The notes: generated by a model from the letters alone, not told the origin. A stretch of 64,000 bases of DNA from Pseudomonas triclosanedens (GCF_026686735.1 NZ_CP113432.1:3461001-3525000); one strand, 5' to 3'; positions 33,960 to 42,651 are shown, counted from the stretch's first letter. A program made the numbers and translations.

Positions 33960-34310
33960 ATGAACAACGCACTCATCACCGACGAGCAGCGCATCGTGTT
34001 GCTGGCCAACGGCCGCGAATCCTTGGAGAACCCGGACTTCGATCCGGCCCCCGTGGTCAAGCTGTTCACGCCGGACGCCGGCGCAACCTGGCTGCTGACC
34101 GAGATTGGTCCTGATGACCACGACCACGCCTTTGGTCTTTGCGACCTGGGCCTGGGGATGCCGGAAATCGGCTGGGTCAGCCTGGGCGAGCTGGCGACGG
34201 TGCGCGGCGGGCTGGGCCTGCCGATCGAGCGCGACCTGTCTTTCCGCGCTGAGAAGCGGTTGAGCGCCTATGCGCGCGATGCGCGGCATGCCGGGCGGAT
34301 CATCGTGTGA
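33960..34310 (+). CDS. DUF2958 domain-containing protein (copy 1)
   Basis: A 116-residue protein of the DUF2958 family: LITDEQRIVLLANGRESL, then DFDPAPVVKLFTPDAGATWLLTEIGPDD, then AFGLCDLGLGMPEIGWVSLGEL. The family is common on ICEs and plasmids and has no established function. A diverged paralogue sits at 41150. TTTCAGGAG precedes the start. A GGGGC-TTCG-GCCCC terminator follows the stop codon. Confidence 0.9.
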   Translation: MNNALITDEQRIVLLANGRESLENPDFDPAPVVKLFTPDAGATWLLTEIGPDDHDHAFGLCDLGLGMPEIGWVSLGELATVRGGLGLPIERDLSFRAEKRLSAYARDARHAGRIIV

Positions 34311-34316
34311 GCCGCA

Positions 34317-34338
34317 GGGGGCTTCGGCCCCTTCTTCT
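34317..34338 (+). terminator. rho-independent terminator after DUF2958
   Basis: GGGGC-TTCG-GCCCC followed by TTCTTCT, the same tetraloop design as the radC terminator. It overlaps the end of the convergent gene by two bases. Confidence 0.7.
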
Positions 34339-35440
34339 AAGACGCCTGTTCTTCGAGATATCGGGCCATTTCCTCGAAGCCGCTCACCACTGTGCAATCC
34401 GAGAACTTGTCCAGAGCGATCCTCTTGTCGGACAAGAGGTTCGCGAATTTTCTGTCCGTGAACAGTGCGTGGGCAACAGGGAGGGCGGATGCCGCTATCA
34501 GGAAGTCGTTGGGGTCTCCATTCTTGTATCGACGGTTCGGGTCAAATCGCATCAAGCCATATAGTGAGCTGAGGATGCGCATCGTCGGCAATGCGCGCGA
34601 GGAGGGTTCCTGCTTCCAGTGATTCATTGCGTTCAAGGCATCCAGGGTGATCTCCTGATGATTGGGCTCTACCCCTTCGTTGATGAACCATGCTTCGATG
34701 CCGCCCTTCAGCTCCAAGAAGATGCCCGTGTTGAGATTCACGACTTCGGATTGATGCTGTGCTTTTCCATAGTTTAGGTCGGTAATGCCGCGCGAGTTGT
34801 CCCATTTCTCTCCCGGTGCGTTGCCGGCAACCTCCAGTTGAATGGAAAACGGAAGCTCGTACAGAGCATCAAAGAAGGACTTGTTGAATGTGACTTCGTC
34901 CACCTGTGCCTTGACGAATTCTGGCAGCGAGATGGCTGGTATTCCCATCATTTCGACAGGGCTGCACAAGAAGTCTTCCAACCCCTCGGTTCTACCCACC
35001 ATGTTTGTCCGCAGCATCTGCAACTCGGAGCCGATCCGGTCATGGAAGGAGGTGATGCAGAGTCCTCGGGAAAGTTTGTCAACCAGTTTCTTGAGCGCTT
35101 CTCGGGTGGCCGGATCGACCATCGAGTCCAACTCCAAGTAGGTGGGAACGCCGATGGGAAATGCGAAGCGCCCTGTTTGCACGGCCCGATCAATGCTTGC
35201 ACCAAATTCCTTCATCGCCGCCGTCAGGGTGGTCTTGTTCTGCCGGTAGTCCGCCACGCATTTCCAAGCAAGCGTGTCGAGACAGATCAGCTTGAACGAA
35301 CTCGCGTGGACGGCCTTTTCCCTGCGCCGCTGCTTGACGTGGTCATGGAAGCTGATTTCGGGATGCTCTCGATGCACCTTGATGTACTGGCTCAACCGAG
35401 TAGCGGATGCCCTGATTGCTGATTCGAGAAGTGGCGACAT
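34337..35440 (-). CDS. unknown protein, possible PIN-like nuclease
   Basis: A 367-residue protein without a named family. Several elements fit a PIN-like fold: KLICLDTLAWKCVADY near residue 50 (first acidic strand), TYLELDSMVD near 102 (acidic), and at the C-terminus YKNGDPNDFLIAASALPVAHALFTDRKFANLL, where ND and TD are the usual third and fourth acidic positions. The long middle part is unassigned. It is transcribed against its ICE neighbours, has a lower GC content and stands alone between DUF2958 and DUF932, which suggests an independent cargo insertion. Confidence 0.62.
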   Translation of the reverse strand: MSPLLESAIRASATRLSQYIKVHREHPEISFHDHVKQRRREKAVHASSFKLICLDTLAWKCVADYRQNKTTLTAAMKEFGASIDRAVQTGRFAFPIGVPTYLELDSMVDPATREALKKLVDKLSRGLCITSFHDRIGSELQMLRTNMVGRTEGLEDFLCSPVEMMGIPAISLPEFVKAQVDEVTFNKSFFDALYELPFSIQLEVAGNAPGEKWDNSRGITDLNYGKAQHQSEVVNLNTGIFLELKGGIEAWFINEGVEPNHQEITLDALNAMNHWKQEPSSRALPTMRILSSLYGLMRFDPNRRYKNGDPNDFLIAASALPVAHALFTDRKFANLLSDKRIALDKFSDCTVVSGFEEMARYLEEQAS

Positions 35441-36005
35441 GGATGGTCGAATTCGTCCTGCTGTTGGAGCCGGCGGACTTCCACCTGGCGCATTGACCCG
35501 AAATGGTAAATAGGGGAAACCTGCGCGTCTCCGCTTCGCGGATCGCGCTGCTCCAGGTTCGCTATTCGCTCATCCCTGACGGGACTGGCGTTCGCCAGCC
35601 TTCCACATCGCTGACGCCTCCGGCCCGGATTCCTAGATCCGGGCCTGCGCGCTTCGCTTGCCGTGCGGTCGGCGTGTTGAGGGGCCGTTGCCATGTCCAG
35701 CCGTCTCCCCTGACTTCATCACCTTGTCCGCGACTGTAGCCCGCGGCCGTGTGCCGTCAAGGCGCGCAGGGCCGTGTCCTCGGCTGCGCCTGCGGGCCGC
35801 ACCCACCCTGCGCTTGCCTCCTTGACGGCCCCCGTTCGCGCGCTCCTGACCGTCGCGGGCGATGAACTCAGGAAAGACGGTGGCAACAGGGCCAACCGGG
35901 TTCCTCGTGCCGACCGCACCGAACAGCCGAAAGGCTGGGCTTCCGAATCTAGGAATCCGGTATGCGGTGAACAGCAAACCTTTTTTCTTTGTCAGGAGAA
36001 ATGCT
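35441..36005. other. non-coding spacer with long inverted repeats
   Basis: No gene is recognised. Structures seen: CTGGCG-TT-CGCCAG near 35584-35597; a perfect 9-bp stem GGCCCGGAT/ATCCGGGCC (35622-35645); a long bulged stem GCCGTCAAGG plus GCGCAGGG (35753-35771) pairing with CCCTGCGC plus CCTTGACGGC (35806-35829); and CCGGATTCCTAGAT (35625-35638) whose exact inverse lies at 35947-35960, just before the DUF932 start. The leader-repeat fragment GACGCCTCCGGCCC also occurs here. Confidence 0.55.
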
Positions 36006-36830
36006 ATGCAAATCGCATCCCGCTTCGCTTCCCGTTCCCCGGTGCTGCGTTCGGAACGTCCCTTGTCGGATGACCAAATCCGGGCCGTGGCCCCGTCCAT
36101 CTTCGCGGAGGCACCGCACGAAAGCCGCTCCGAGCGGTACAGCTACATCCCCACCGCAACCGTGCTGCAAGAACTGCGCGGGGAAGGCTTCGAGCCCTTC
36201 ATGGTGACGCAAACCCGCGTGCGCCACGACGACCGCCGCGACTACACCAAGCACATGATCCGGCTGCGCCATGCCAGCCAGATCAACGGACGCGAGGCCA
36301 ACGAAATCATCCTGCTGAACTCCCATGACGGCACCAGCAGCTATCAGATGCTGGCCGGGATGTTTCGCTTCGTTTGCAGCAATGGCCTTGTCTGCGGCGA
36401 CACCGTGGCCGACGTGCGCGTGCCGCACAAGGGCGACGTAGCAGCCCACGTCATCGAAGGCGCTTACGAAGTCCTGCACGGCTTCGACCGGGCGCAGGAA
36501 TCGCGCGATGCCATGCGCGCCATCACGCTGGACGCCGGGGAATCGGAAGTGTTCGCCCGTGCTGCGCTGGCGTTGAAGTACGACGAGGACAAGCCCGCGC
36601 CCATCACGGAATCGCAAATCCTGATGCCGCGCCGCCACGACGACGACCGCCGCGACCTGTGGAGCGTGTTCAACCGCACGCAGGAGAACTTGACCAAAGG
36701 CGGCCTGTCCGCCCGCGCAGCGAATGGCCGCCGCCAGACCACCCGGCCCGTGCAGGGCATCGACCAAAGCGTGCGCCTGAATCGCGCCCTGTGGCTGCTG
36801 GCCGATGGCCTGCGCCAGTTGAAAGCCTGA
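36006..36830 (+). CDS. DUF932 domain-containing protein
   Basis: A 274-residue DUF932 (phage/plasmid-like TIGR03299-related) protein. Typical segments are ERYSYIPTATVLQELRGEGFEPFMVTQTRVR, then HMIRLRH, then LLNSHDGTSSYQMLAGMFRFVCSNGLVCGD. The function is not known; it is a regular ICE backbone gene. AGGAGAAATGCT precedes the ATG, and the in-frame extension to 35862 runs through the inverted-repeat spacer. It is followed after 78 bp by parB, the usual arrangement. Confidence 0.9.
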   Translation: MQIASRFASRSPVLRSERPLSDDQIRAVAPSIFAEAPHESRSERYSYIPTATVLQELRGEGFEPFMVTQTRVRHDDRRDYTKHMIRLRHASQINGREANEIILLNSHDGTSSYQMLAGMFRFVCSNGLVCGDTVADVRVPHKGDVAAHVIEGAYEVLHGFDRAQESRDAMRAITLDAGESEVFARAALALKYDEDKPAPITESQILMPRRHDDDRRDLWSVFNRTQENLTKGGLSARAANGRRQTTRPVQGIDQSVRLNRALWLLADGLRQLKA

Positions 36831-36908
36831 ATCCCCACGCGGCAGGGGCAGGCAGCAGCCCTTGCCGCTTCTCTCGCTGCTGCATCCCAACCGCTAGGAG
36901 AAATCACC

Positions 36909-38960
36909 ATGAACGCCGTACTCAAAACCGAAGCCGTCGCCATCGAAGCCGCCTCACCGCTGGAAGTGGCCGACCCGGCCAAGAACCTGATCTTGGTTCC
37001 GTTGTCGCAACTGTTGCCGCGCCGCTCCAAGCGCAACGTCCGCACGACCCCGCGCCAGTCCATCCCCGAACTGGCCGCGAGCATTGCCCGCATCGGCCTG
37101 CTGCAAAACCTGATCGTCATCCTTTCCGCCGATGGCGAGGCTTACGAGGTGGTGGCAGGCGACCGCCGCCTGACCGCCTTGAAGCTGCTGGCGAAGAAGA
37201 AGCGCATCCCTACCGACTACGAAGTGCCGTGCCTGCTGGTGGCCGATGCGTCCGCCCGTACCGTCAGCCTCGCGGAGAACGTGCAGCGCGAGAACATGCA
37301 CCCCGCCGACCAGTTCGCGGCCTTCGCCGCGCTGGTCAAGGAAGGCCGACCCATCGAGGACATAGCCGCCGACTTCGGCGTGTCCCCGCTGGTGGTGCAG
37401 CGCCGCTTGAAGCTGGCGAACGTCTCGCCGCGCCTCATGGCCGACTACCGGGCCGGTGGCGTGACGCTGGAACAGTTGATGGCCTTGACCATCACCGATG
37501 ACCACGCCGCGCAGGAAGCGGCGTTCTATGGTGCGCCGGAATGGCAGCGCAGCCCGTCCAAGCTGCGCGAGCGCCTGACCGAGCGCGAAATCGACGCCAC
37601 GCACGCACTGGTGCGCTTCGTCGGGCTGGACGCCTACCAGCAGGCAGGCGGCGGCATCCGCCGCGACCTGTTCGCGGAAGGCGATGCCGGAACCTACCTC
37701 ACCGATACCGCAGTGCTGGAAACGCTGGTGCGCGACAAGCTGGCAACGCTGGCCGAGGACGTGCGCGCCGAGGGCTGGGCATGGGTGGAGGCCGTACCGC
37801 ATCTGGCCTACGAGGAACGGCAGGCGTTCCAGAACGCCCCGCGCCACCGCCGCGAGCCGACCACCCGCGAGGCCCGCCGCATCGCCTCGCTGGAAAACCG
37901 CCTCGAAAAGATCGACGCCGAACTGGAAGAAGCTTGCGACGCCGAGGACGAGGCCAAGGCCGAGAAGCTGGAACAGCGTCGCGATCAGGTGGTCGGCGAA
38001 CTGCAAGACGCGGAGGACGCCTTGCACGGCTATGCCCCCGATGTGCGCGAGGTGGCCGGTGCCATCGTCACCATCGACCGCAACGGCGAGGCCGTCATTC
38101 ATCGCGGCCTGCTGCGCGAAGCCGAGGCGAAGGCGCTGCGCACGCTGGAAAAGCTGCGGCGCGGTTTCGGCAGCACCGAAGGCGAAGCCGCCAACGACGA
38201 GCACGAGGACGCCGACGACGCGCCCAAGGCCGCGAGCCTGTCCGACCGGCTGGCGCAGTGGTTGAGCGCCCATCGCACGGCGGCGCTGCAAATCGAAGTC
38301 GCACGGCATCCGCACGTCGCGCTGGCCGCGCTGGTGCATGGCATGGTGCAGACCGTCTTGCAGGAAAGCCACTACGGCCACGACCTGCCGCTCGGCGTGA
38401 GCCTGAAAGTGCAAGACCGACTGGAAGGCATGGCCCCGGACTGGCCGGAATCGCCCGCCGCCGTGGCGCTGCGCGAACTGCAACAGGTCGCCGGTGAAGC
38501 CTTGCCGGAGGACAACGCCGAACTATTCGCCGCGCTGCTGGCGAAGCCGCAAGACGAACTGGTGCGGCTGCTGGCCGTGTGCGTGGCTTCCACGGTGGAC
38601 GTGGTGACGCCTCGCGCCACGCCGCACCAGCCCGGCGCGGAACTGGCGCAGGCCGTGGGCCTCGACATGGCTGCATGGTGGAAGCCGACCGCAGAAGGCT
38701 ACTTCAAGCACGTTTCCAAGGCCGCGATCCTGCAAGCCGTGGGCGAGTACGCGCCGGAGCAGGTTTCCCGGCTGGCGAAGTTGAAGAAGGCCGACATTGC
38801 CAGCGAAGCCGAGCGGCTGGCCGATGGTACGGGCTGGATGCCCGCCATCTTCAAGGGCGCTGGCCCGCAGGATGCCGTGCAGGAGGCAGGCCCGGAGCAG
38901 GACGCCCCGGAGGATGCCGAAGCAATGGCGGATGAGTCCGCCGAGGCGCTGGCCGCTTGA
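36909..38960 (+). CDS. parB: ParB/RepB/Spo0J family partition protein
   Basis: A 683-residue ICE-type ParB. The N-terminal ParB/sulfiredoxin domain spans about residues 30-120 (LVPLSQLLPRRSKRNVR, GLLQNLIVI, EVVAGDRRLTALK, SLAENVQRENMHPADQ), followed by the HTH KorB-like region (DIAADFGVSPLVVQRRLKLANVSP). The long C-terminal part has an acidic, coiled-coil-like segment (ENRLEKIDAELEEACDAEDEAKAEKLEQRRDQ) and an extended domain found only in element-borne copies. It probably works in stability or regulation of the excised ICE together with ParA. AGGAG precedes the start. Confidence 0.92.
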   Translation: MNAVLKTEAVAIEAASPLEVADPAKNLILVPLSQLLPRRSKRNVRTTPRQSIPELAASIARIGLLQNLIVILSADGEAYEVVAGDRRLTALKLLAKKKRIPTDYEVPCLLVADASARTVSLAENVQRENMHPADQFAAFAALVKEGRPIEDIAADFGVSPLVVQRRLKLANVSPRLMADYRAGGVTLEQLMALTITDDHAAQEAAFYGAPEWQRSPSKLRERLTEREIDATHALVRFVGLDAYQQAGGGIRRDLFAEGDAGTYLTDTAVLETLVRDKLATLAEDVRAEGWAWVEAVPHLAYEERQAFQNAPRHRREPTTREARRIASLENRLEKIDAELEEACDAEDEAKAEKLEQRRDQVVGELQDAEDALHGYAPDVREVAGAIVTIDRNGEAVIHRGLLREAEAKALRTLEKLRRGFGSTEGEAANDEHEDADDAPKAASLSDRLAQWLSAHRTAALQIEVARHPHVALAALVHGMVQTVLQESHYGHDLPLGVSLKVQDRLEGMAPDWPESPAAVALRELQQVAGEALPEDNAELFAALLAKPQDELVRLLAVCVASTVDVVTPRATPHQPGAELAQAVGLDMAAWWKPTAEGYFKHVSKAAILQAVGEYAPEQVSRLAKLKKADIASEAERLADGTGWMPAIFKGAGPQDAVQEAGPEQDAPEDAEAMADESAEALAA

Positions 38961-39022
38961 CCCGCGCCGAAGGCAAGCGCCCCGGCCTCGACCGGGGCGC
39001 TTCGCTGGAAGGAGAAGCCCCC

Positions 39023-39211
39023 ATGACTCGCACCACCACCAGCCGCCCGCGCATGGCGGCGATCTACTCCCCCGGCACGGTACGCGCCCACCGCTGGCAT
39101 GGCGATGGCGACGTGCGCGGCTACCGCCCGCCCTCGGGCTGGTCGGCCCGCGCCGACCTCACAGACATTCATCCCATCACGGGCCGCGCCTTGCCGCGTG
39201 CCGTGTGGTGA
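39023..39211 (+). CDS. small conserved ICE protein
   Basis: A 62-residue basic protein beginning MTRTTTSRPRMAAIYSPGTVRAHRWHGDGDVRGYRPP and ending DIHPITGRALPRAVW. GGAAGGAGAAG precedes the start. I do not recognise a domain. It follows parB, separated by a 9-bp GC-rich hairpin (38978-39000), and precedes the 1-kb non-coding stretch. Confidence 0.6.
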   Translation: MTRTTTSRPRMAAIYSPGTVRAHRWHGDGDVRGYRPPSGWSARADLTDIHPITGRALPRAVW

Positions 39212-40225
39212 CTCATCGAAACGAAGGAATAACCGCGATCAGTACCGCGCCCAGGCCGTTCCGTCCTGGGCGCGGTGAAATGCAAATCCGGGCGCGGCAG
39301 TGGCCGCGCCCGGTGTTCGAGGCCGACAGCCGAATCGGCACGCCGTGCGCGGGCAGTTTTCGGCTTGTCGCGTGCATACCCCGCAGCGTAGGCCGCGCCC
39401 ATTTCATCAGAGGCATGTCCGCGTTTCCTGCTTGGAAATCTGGAACGACCTGGGCGTGTCGGCGCGATGCGCCGCCGGGCTTTCGGGCTGCACCCCGTGT
39501 CGCCTTTGCCGTCACGGCCATTCGACTTCAATCCCTCACGCCTTCGCGCCTACGGCGCTGCGCGCTTCGCTTGCCTCCAGGGGAAAGCCCTGCGGGCTAT
39601 CCCCGCCGCGCGCAGCTTGGCGCCCCTCGATGCGGCCGAACCGGCTACACCGGATCGGCCCGGCCAGCGCCCCGCCGCAATAGGCGGGGCGCTGGCGAAC
39701 ACGCTGGCGCTTGCTGCGGCAGGTTGTGCAGATACCAGCCGTCCTCAACGCTGGTGGTTCCTGCCCATCACGTCACGAAGGACGGTTCACGGACAACCCG
39801 CCCGGCATCGCTATGGAGCTTCCACGCCACGCCTCAAGACCGGCGCCGCAAGGTGCAGCGTGGGCGTTCTCGCCTGTCGTCGGGTGGTTGACCTGGCCCG
39901 CGTCAGCGGGCGAGCCGGAAAAGCCTCCGGGCGGGGATGCCGAGTCGGCCCCATCTCCTTTCGGAGTGGTTCGGCCCAAGGCGACCTTGTCTCGTTGTGA
40001 ATCCTAGCGGGGGTGCGGCTGCGCCTCGGGCTTATGGCTGCAACCGTCCGGCGAAAACAATTTCCCCGCCGCTGCACGGCTTCCTCGCGCAGCAAATTCT
40101 TTTCGCCTCCCGGCTCTCCACTGCGTTTCGACCGCAAGCGGTGCAGCCAGCCCGTCCCCCGCCGGCCGGATCACAACAAGGACGCGATGGGCGCGAACCT
40201 TGTTCAACCGAAAGGAGAAAACATC
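39212..40225. other. 1-kb non-coding spacer with perfect GC-rich hairpins
   Basis: No convincing gene: frames through it lack ribosome sites and family motifs. It holds ACCGCGCCCAGG/CCTGGGCGCGGT (39244-39276, 12-bp perfect stem) and GCCAGCGCCCCGCC/GGCGGGGCGCTGGC (39663-39696, 14-bp perfect stem with loop GCAATA), besides a leader-repeat fragment near 39530-39580 (GCGCGCTTCGCTTGCC). The last hairpin is nearly the same as the one after DUF736 at 40547. Confidence 0.55.
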
Positions 40226-40540
40226 ATGGCCAACATCGGCACCTTCACCACCGACAAAGACGGCTTCACCGGCACGCTGCGCACCCTGACGCTCAACGTC
40301 AAGGTCAAGCTGGTTCCCAACGACAAGGCCAGCAGCGAGAACGCCCCCGACTTCCGCCTCCAGGCCGCCGGCCACGACATCGGCGCGGCGTGGAACAAGA
40401 CCAGCGAGGCCGGGCGGGAATACAAGTCCGTGACCCTCGACGATCCTTCGTTCCCGGCTCCGGTCTATGCCCGCCTGATCGAAGGCGAGGACGGCACGCA
40501 CGACCTGATCTGGTCGCGCAGCAAGCCCCAGGCGGCGTGA
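40226..40540 (+). CDS. DUF736 domain-containing protein
   Basis: A 104-residue protein of the DUF736 family: MANIGTFTTDKDGFTGTLRTLTLNVKVKLVPN, then GHDIGAAWNKTSEAGREYKSVTLDDPSFPAPVYARL, then DLIWSRSKP. The family is common on rhizobial plasmids and on ICEs and has no known activity. AAAGGAG precedes the ATG. The gene stands alone between the long spacer and a hairpin terminator. Confidence 0.92.
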   Translation: MANIGTFTTDKDGFTGTLRTLTLNVKVKLVPNDKASSENAPDFRLQAAGHDIGAAWNKTSEAGREYKSVTLDDPSFPAPVYARLIEGEDGTHDLIWSRSKPQAA

Positions 40541-40546
40541 CCGCCG

Positions 40547-40576
40547 CAGCGCCCCGCCCACCGCGGCGGGGCGCTG
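40547..40576 (+). terminator. GC-rich hairpin after DUF736
   Basis: A perfect 12-bp stem CAGCGCCCCGCC/GGCGGGGCGCTG begins 7 nt after the stop codon. It has no U tract. The same stem sequence recurs at 39663-39696. Confidence 0.5.
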
Positions 40577-40603
40577 TGCTGCTGTTCGCAGCACATCACC
40601 GCG

Positions 40604-40909
40604 TCACGCGCGCGGTTTTGCCGCATCGCGTTCCTTCAACACCGCCTCCAGCTCCTGGCGCACCTGCGCCAGCAGCTCGTCGGCCTTGTGCGGGCTGTCG
40701 CCCGCGTAGGCCAGCGTCAGCAGCGTGAGCGGGTGGATCTCCATCACCTCGCACAGCTCGGCCAGCTTATGCAGGGTCGGGCTTTTCAGGTCGCGTTCGA
40801 GGGTGCTCATATAGGTGCGGCTGGACACGTCAGAGAAGGCTTCCTGGCTCAAGCCACGCGCCTTTCTAACGATCTTCAACGCCTTCGCCAATGAGTTCCC
40901 AGCCGCCAC
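40604..40909 (-). CDS. XRE family transcriptional regulator
   Basis: A 101-residue repressor-like protein with an N-terminal HTH (ALKIVRKARGLSQEAFSDVSSRTYMSTLERDLKSPTLHKLAELCEVMEIHPLTLL) and a short helical tail (ADELLAQVRQELEAVLKERDAAK). It is divergent from the second DUF2958 gene, with paired CTATAG sites between. It is a candidate master repressor of the replication or transfer genes to its right (inference). Confidence 0.88.
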   Translation of the reverse strand: MAAGNSLAKALKIVRKARGLSQEAFSDVSSRTYMSTLERDLKSPTLHKLAELCEVMEIHPLTLLTLAYAGDSPHKADELLAQVRQELEAVLKERDAAKPRA

Positions 40910-40952
40910 CTATGGTTTCCCTCGAAAAACCAAGATGACAGCCCATTGCGCC

Positions 40953-40973
40953 CTATAGGACTACAATCTATAG
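40953..40973. promoter_or_regulatory. paired CTATAG operator
   Basis: Two self-complementary CTATAG hexamers (40953-40958 and 40968-40973) are spaced 15 bp start to start, about 45-65 bp from the XRE start in a divergent promoter region. This is a likely binding site for the XRE protein and may overlap -10 elements (TATAGT at 40969-40974). Confidence 0.45.
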
Positions 40974-41149
40974 TGTTCATTTGGTGTTCTACGTTTTTGT
41001 GCCTTTACGGAAATCCGCATCGGCGGATTCCAGCAAAGCCACGCAAGCGCATCCGTGCTTGCGCACGGAGGCGTAAATCCGGTTTGACGGTTCTGCGCTT
41101 GGGCGTGAAACCGTATCCGTGCATCATTGGATTTGTGGGATTGCCGACC

Positions 41150-41500
41150 ATGTCCCAGCCACTCGCCACCGCCCCGGAGCGCGCGCAACTGCTCGCCAAC
41201 GGCGAGGCCCGCGCCGCTGGCCGGGCCATCGACCCGGTGCCCGTGGTGCGGCTGTTCACGCCGGACGCGCATGTGACCTGGCTGCTGGCCGCGCTCGATC
41301 CCGCCGATGGCGACACTGCCTGGGGACTCATCGACTTGGGAATCGGGATGCCGGCGCAGGGAACCGTCAAGCTGTCCGAGCTGGCCGGCATCGTCGGGCC
41401 GCGCCAGCAGCCCGTGATGCGCGACCTCTATTTCCGCCCCACGCGCACGCTGTCGGAATACACCCGGCTGGCCGAGCGCGACGGAGCAATCCCGGACTGA
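41150..41500 (+). CDS. DUF2958 domain-containing protein (copy 2)
   Basis: A 116-residue paralogue of the protein at 33960: PERAQLLANGEARAAGRAIDPVPVVRLFTPDAHVTWLLAALDPADGD, then AWGLIDLGIGMPAQGTVKLSEL. It is the same length but clearly diverged from copy 1, so the duplication is not recent. Its position opposite the XRE gene puts it under the CTATAG operator region. The frame reads open upstream to 40946, but MSQPLATAPERAQLLANG is the family-like start. Confidence 0.88.
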   Translation: MSQPLATAPERAQLLANGEARAAGRAIDPVPVVRLFTPDAHVTWLLAALDPADGDTAWGLIDLGIGMPAQGTVKLSELAGIVGPRQQPVMRDLYFRPTRTLSEYTRLAERDGAIPD

Positions 41501-41809
41501 CTACGGCCTACTGTGACTTTTTCAGTCTGGTGTCATACCGGGTAAGTCTCAATCGAGATTCTTGCGGCGTAGCCCCACCAGTCTGACCCAAATAGACATG
41601 ATGTTTGGCGCGGGCTGCGGCAGGCTGGCCTGTACAGCGCCCCACATCGGGGCACTGCCGCCGCAGCATTGAGACGAATACCGCAACGCATCGGAGCCAA
41701 TCGGTCTTGACAGCCCCATCCGCCTCTTTAACTCATGACTTTCTGACGATGGCGATGTAGCGCGTAGCCCTGCCGTGGCGGCCAGTCCTGTTCGCAGGGA
41801 GGTGGCGTC
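41501..41809. other. intergenic leader with possible sigma-70 promoter
   Basis: About 310 bp ahead of the DUF2285 gene. TTGACA at 41707-41712 is followed after 16-17 bp by TAACTC/AACTCA, a weak -10. AGGGAGG lies 7 nt before the DUF2285 start. No ORF here is convincing. Confidence 0.35.
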
Positions 41810-42568
41810 ATGGTCGATCGCAGCGCCGAGCACTGGTATCCGACTGCCGCGTATCTGTACGTGCTGCATCTGGATGGCCTTGCGCTCGCCTGGGAGTACC
41901 TGCGCAGGTATCCCGACTACCGGCTCGACTGGCTGCGCCGTCATCGCCGGCCTGAAGCAGCGCATCGCTGGGGTTTGCGCCTGCTGGAAGACCCGATGCT
42001 GGATGCGCGTGACGCGCATCCAGCTTGGCTACCTGGTCATGCCGCCGTAGTGCAGCTCTACCCCGATGCTGATCCACCGCAGGATGCAACCGCCTTCGCG
42101 TTCTGGCGCATCCCCGGTCACAAACAACTGTTCCACGATGGCAAGAAGCTGGCGCTGATCGCGAGCAGCCCAGGCCATTGCCTGCGCTTTGCGCTGGCGC
42201 CCGGCTTGGAAGACGGCATGGCCGTCGCCTATGCCCAGCGGGGCAGCACTGCCGCGCCTGCGCGCGGTCATGCGCCCGGCGCGACCTTCGCCGCCACCAA
42301 GCCGCGGCCAACACCTTCCACGCTGTTGGAGCTGCACACCTTGCAGGCGCTCGACGCGACCCTGGCGGGCGCATCCTTGCGCGATGTCGGCGAAGGGCTG
42401 TTCGGTGCCGAGGCCGTGGCCGATTGGTACAGCGATGGCGGCCTGCGCTCCAAGGTGCGCCGCCTGGTGCGGCGCGGCGATGCGCTGATGCGCGGCGGCT
42501 ATCGCCGGTTAGCACAGCTTCCGCCGCTTGAGAAGGGTCGTTTTGATGCGGACGCAAAACGGCCCTGA
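41810..42568 (+). CDS. DUF2285 domain-containing protein
   Basis: A 252-residue ICE backbone protein. The N-terminal segment WYPTAAYLYVLHLDGLALAWEYLRRYPDYRLDWLRRH is a domain frequent in such element-encoded putative regulators, and the C-terminal DUF2285 part holds TLQALDATLAGASLRDVGEGLFGAEAVADWYSDGGLRSKVRRLVRRG. The latter resembles an HTH-containing unit. A regulatory role ahead of the AlpA-like and repA genes is likely but not shown. The start follows AGGGAGG. Confidence 0.9.
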   Translation: MVDRSAEHWYPTAAYLYVLHLDGLALAWEYLRRYPDYRLDWLRRHRRPEAAHRWGLRLLEDPMLDARDAHPAWLPGHAAVVQLYPDADPPQDATAFAFWRIPGHKQLFHDGKKLALIASSPGHCLRFALAPGLEDGMAVAYAQRGSTAAPARGHAPGATFAATKPRPTPSTLLELHTLQALDATLAGASLRDVGEGLFGAEAVADWYSDGGLRSKVRRLVRRGDALMRGGYRRLAQLPPLEKGRFDADAKRP

Positions 42569-42651
42569 TCGGAAACCTCTCGCTTCTTGAGACTGCCTCC
42601 ATCCGGTCGCGCTGTGTGGCCGGGCGTTTTCAAACGATGGAGGTTCACACC

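Noticed and set aside
36954..38483. 509-codon minus-strand frame opposite parB
   Set aside because: Antisense shadow of the GC-rich parB gene; no recognisable motif.
39467..40000. 177-codon frame in the 1-kb spacer
   Set aside because: It contains a perfect 14-bp hairpin, has no ribosome site and lacks any family pattern.
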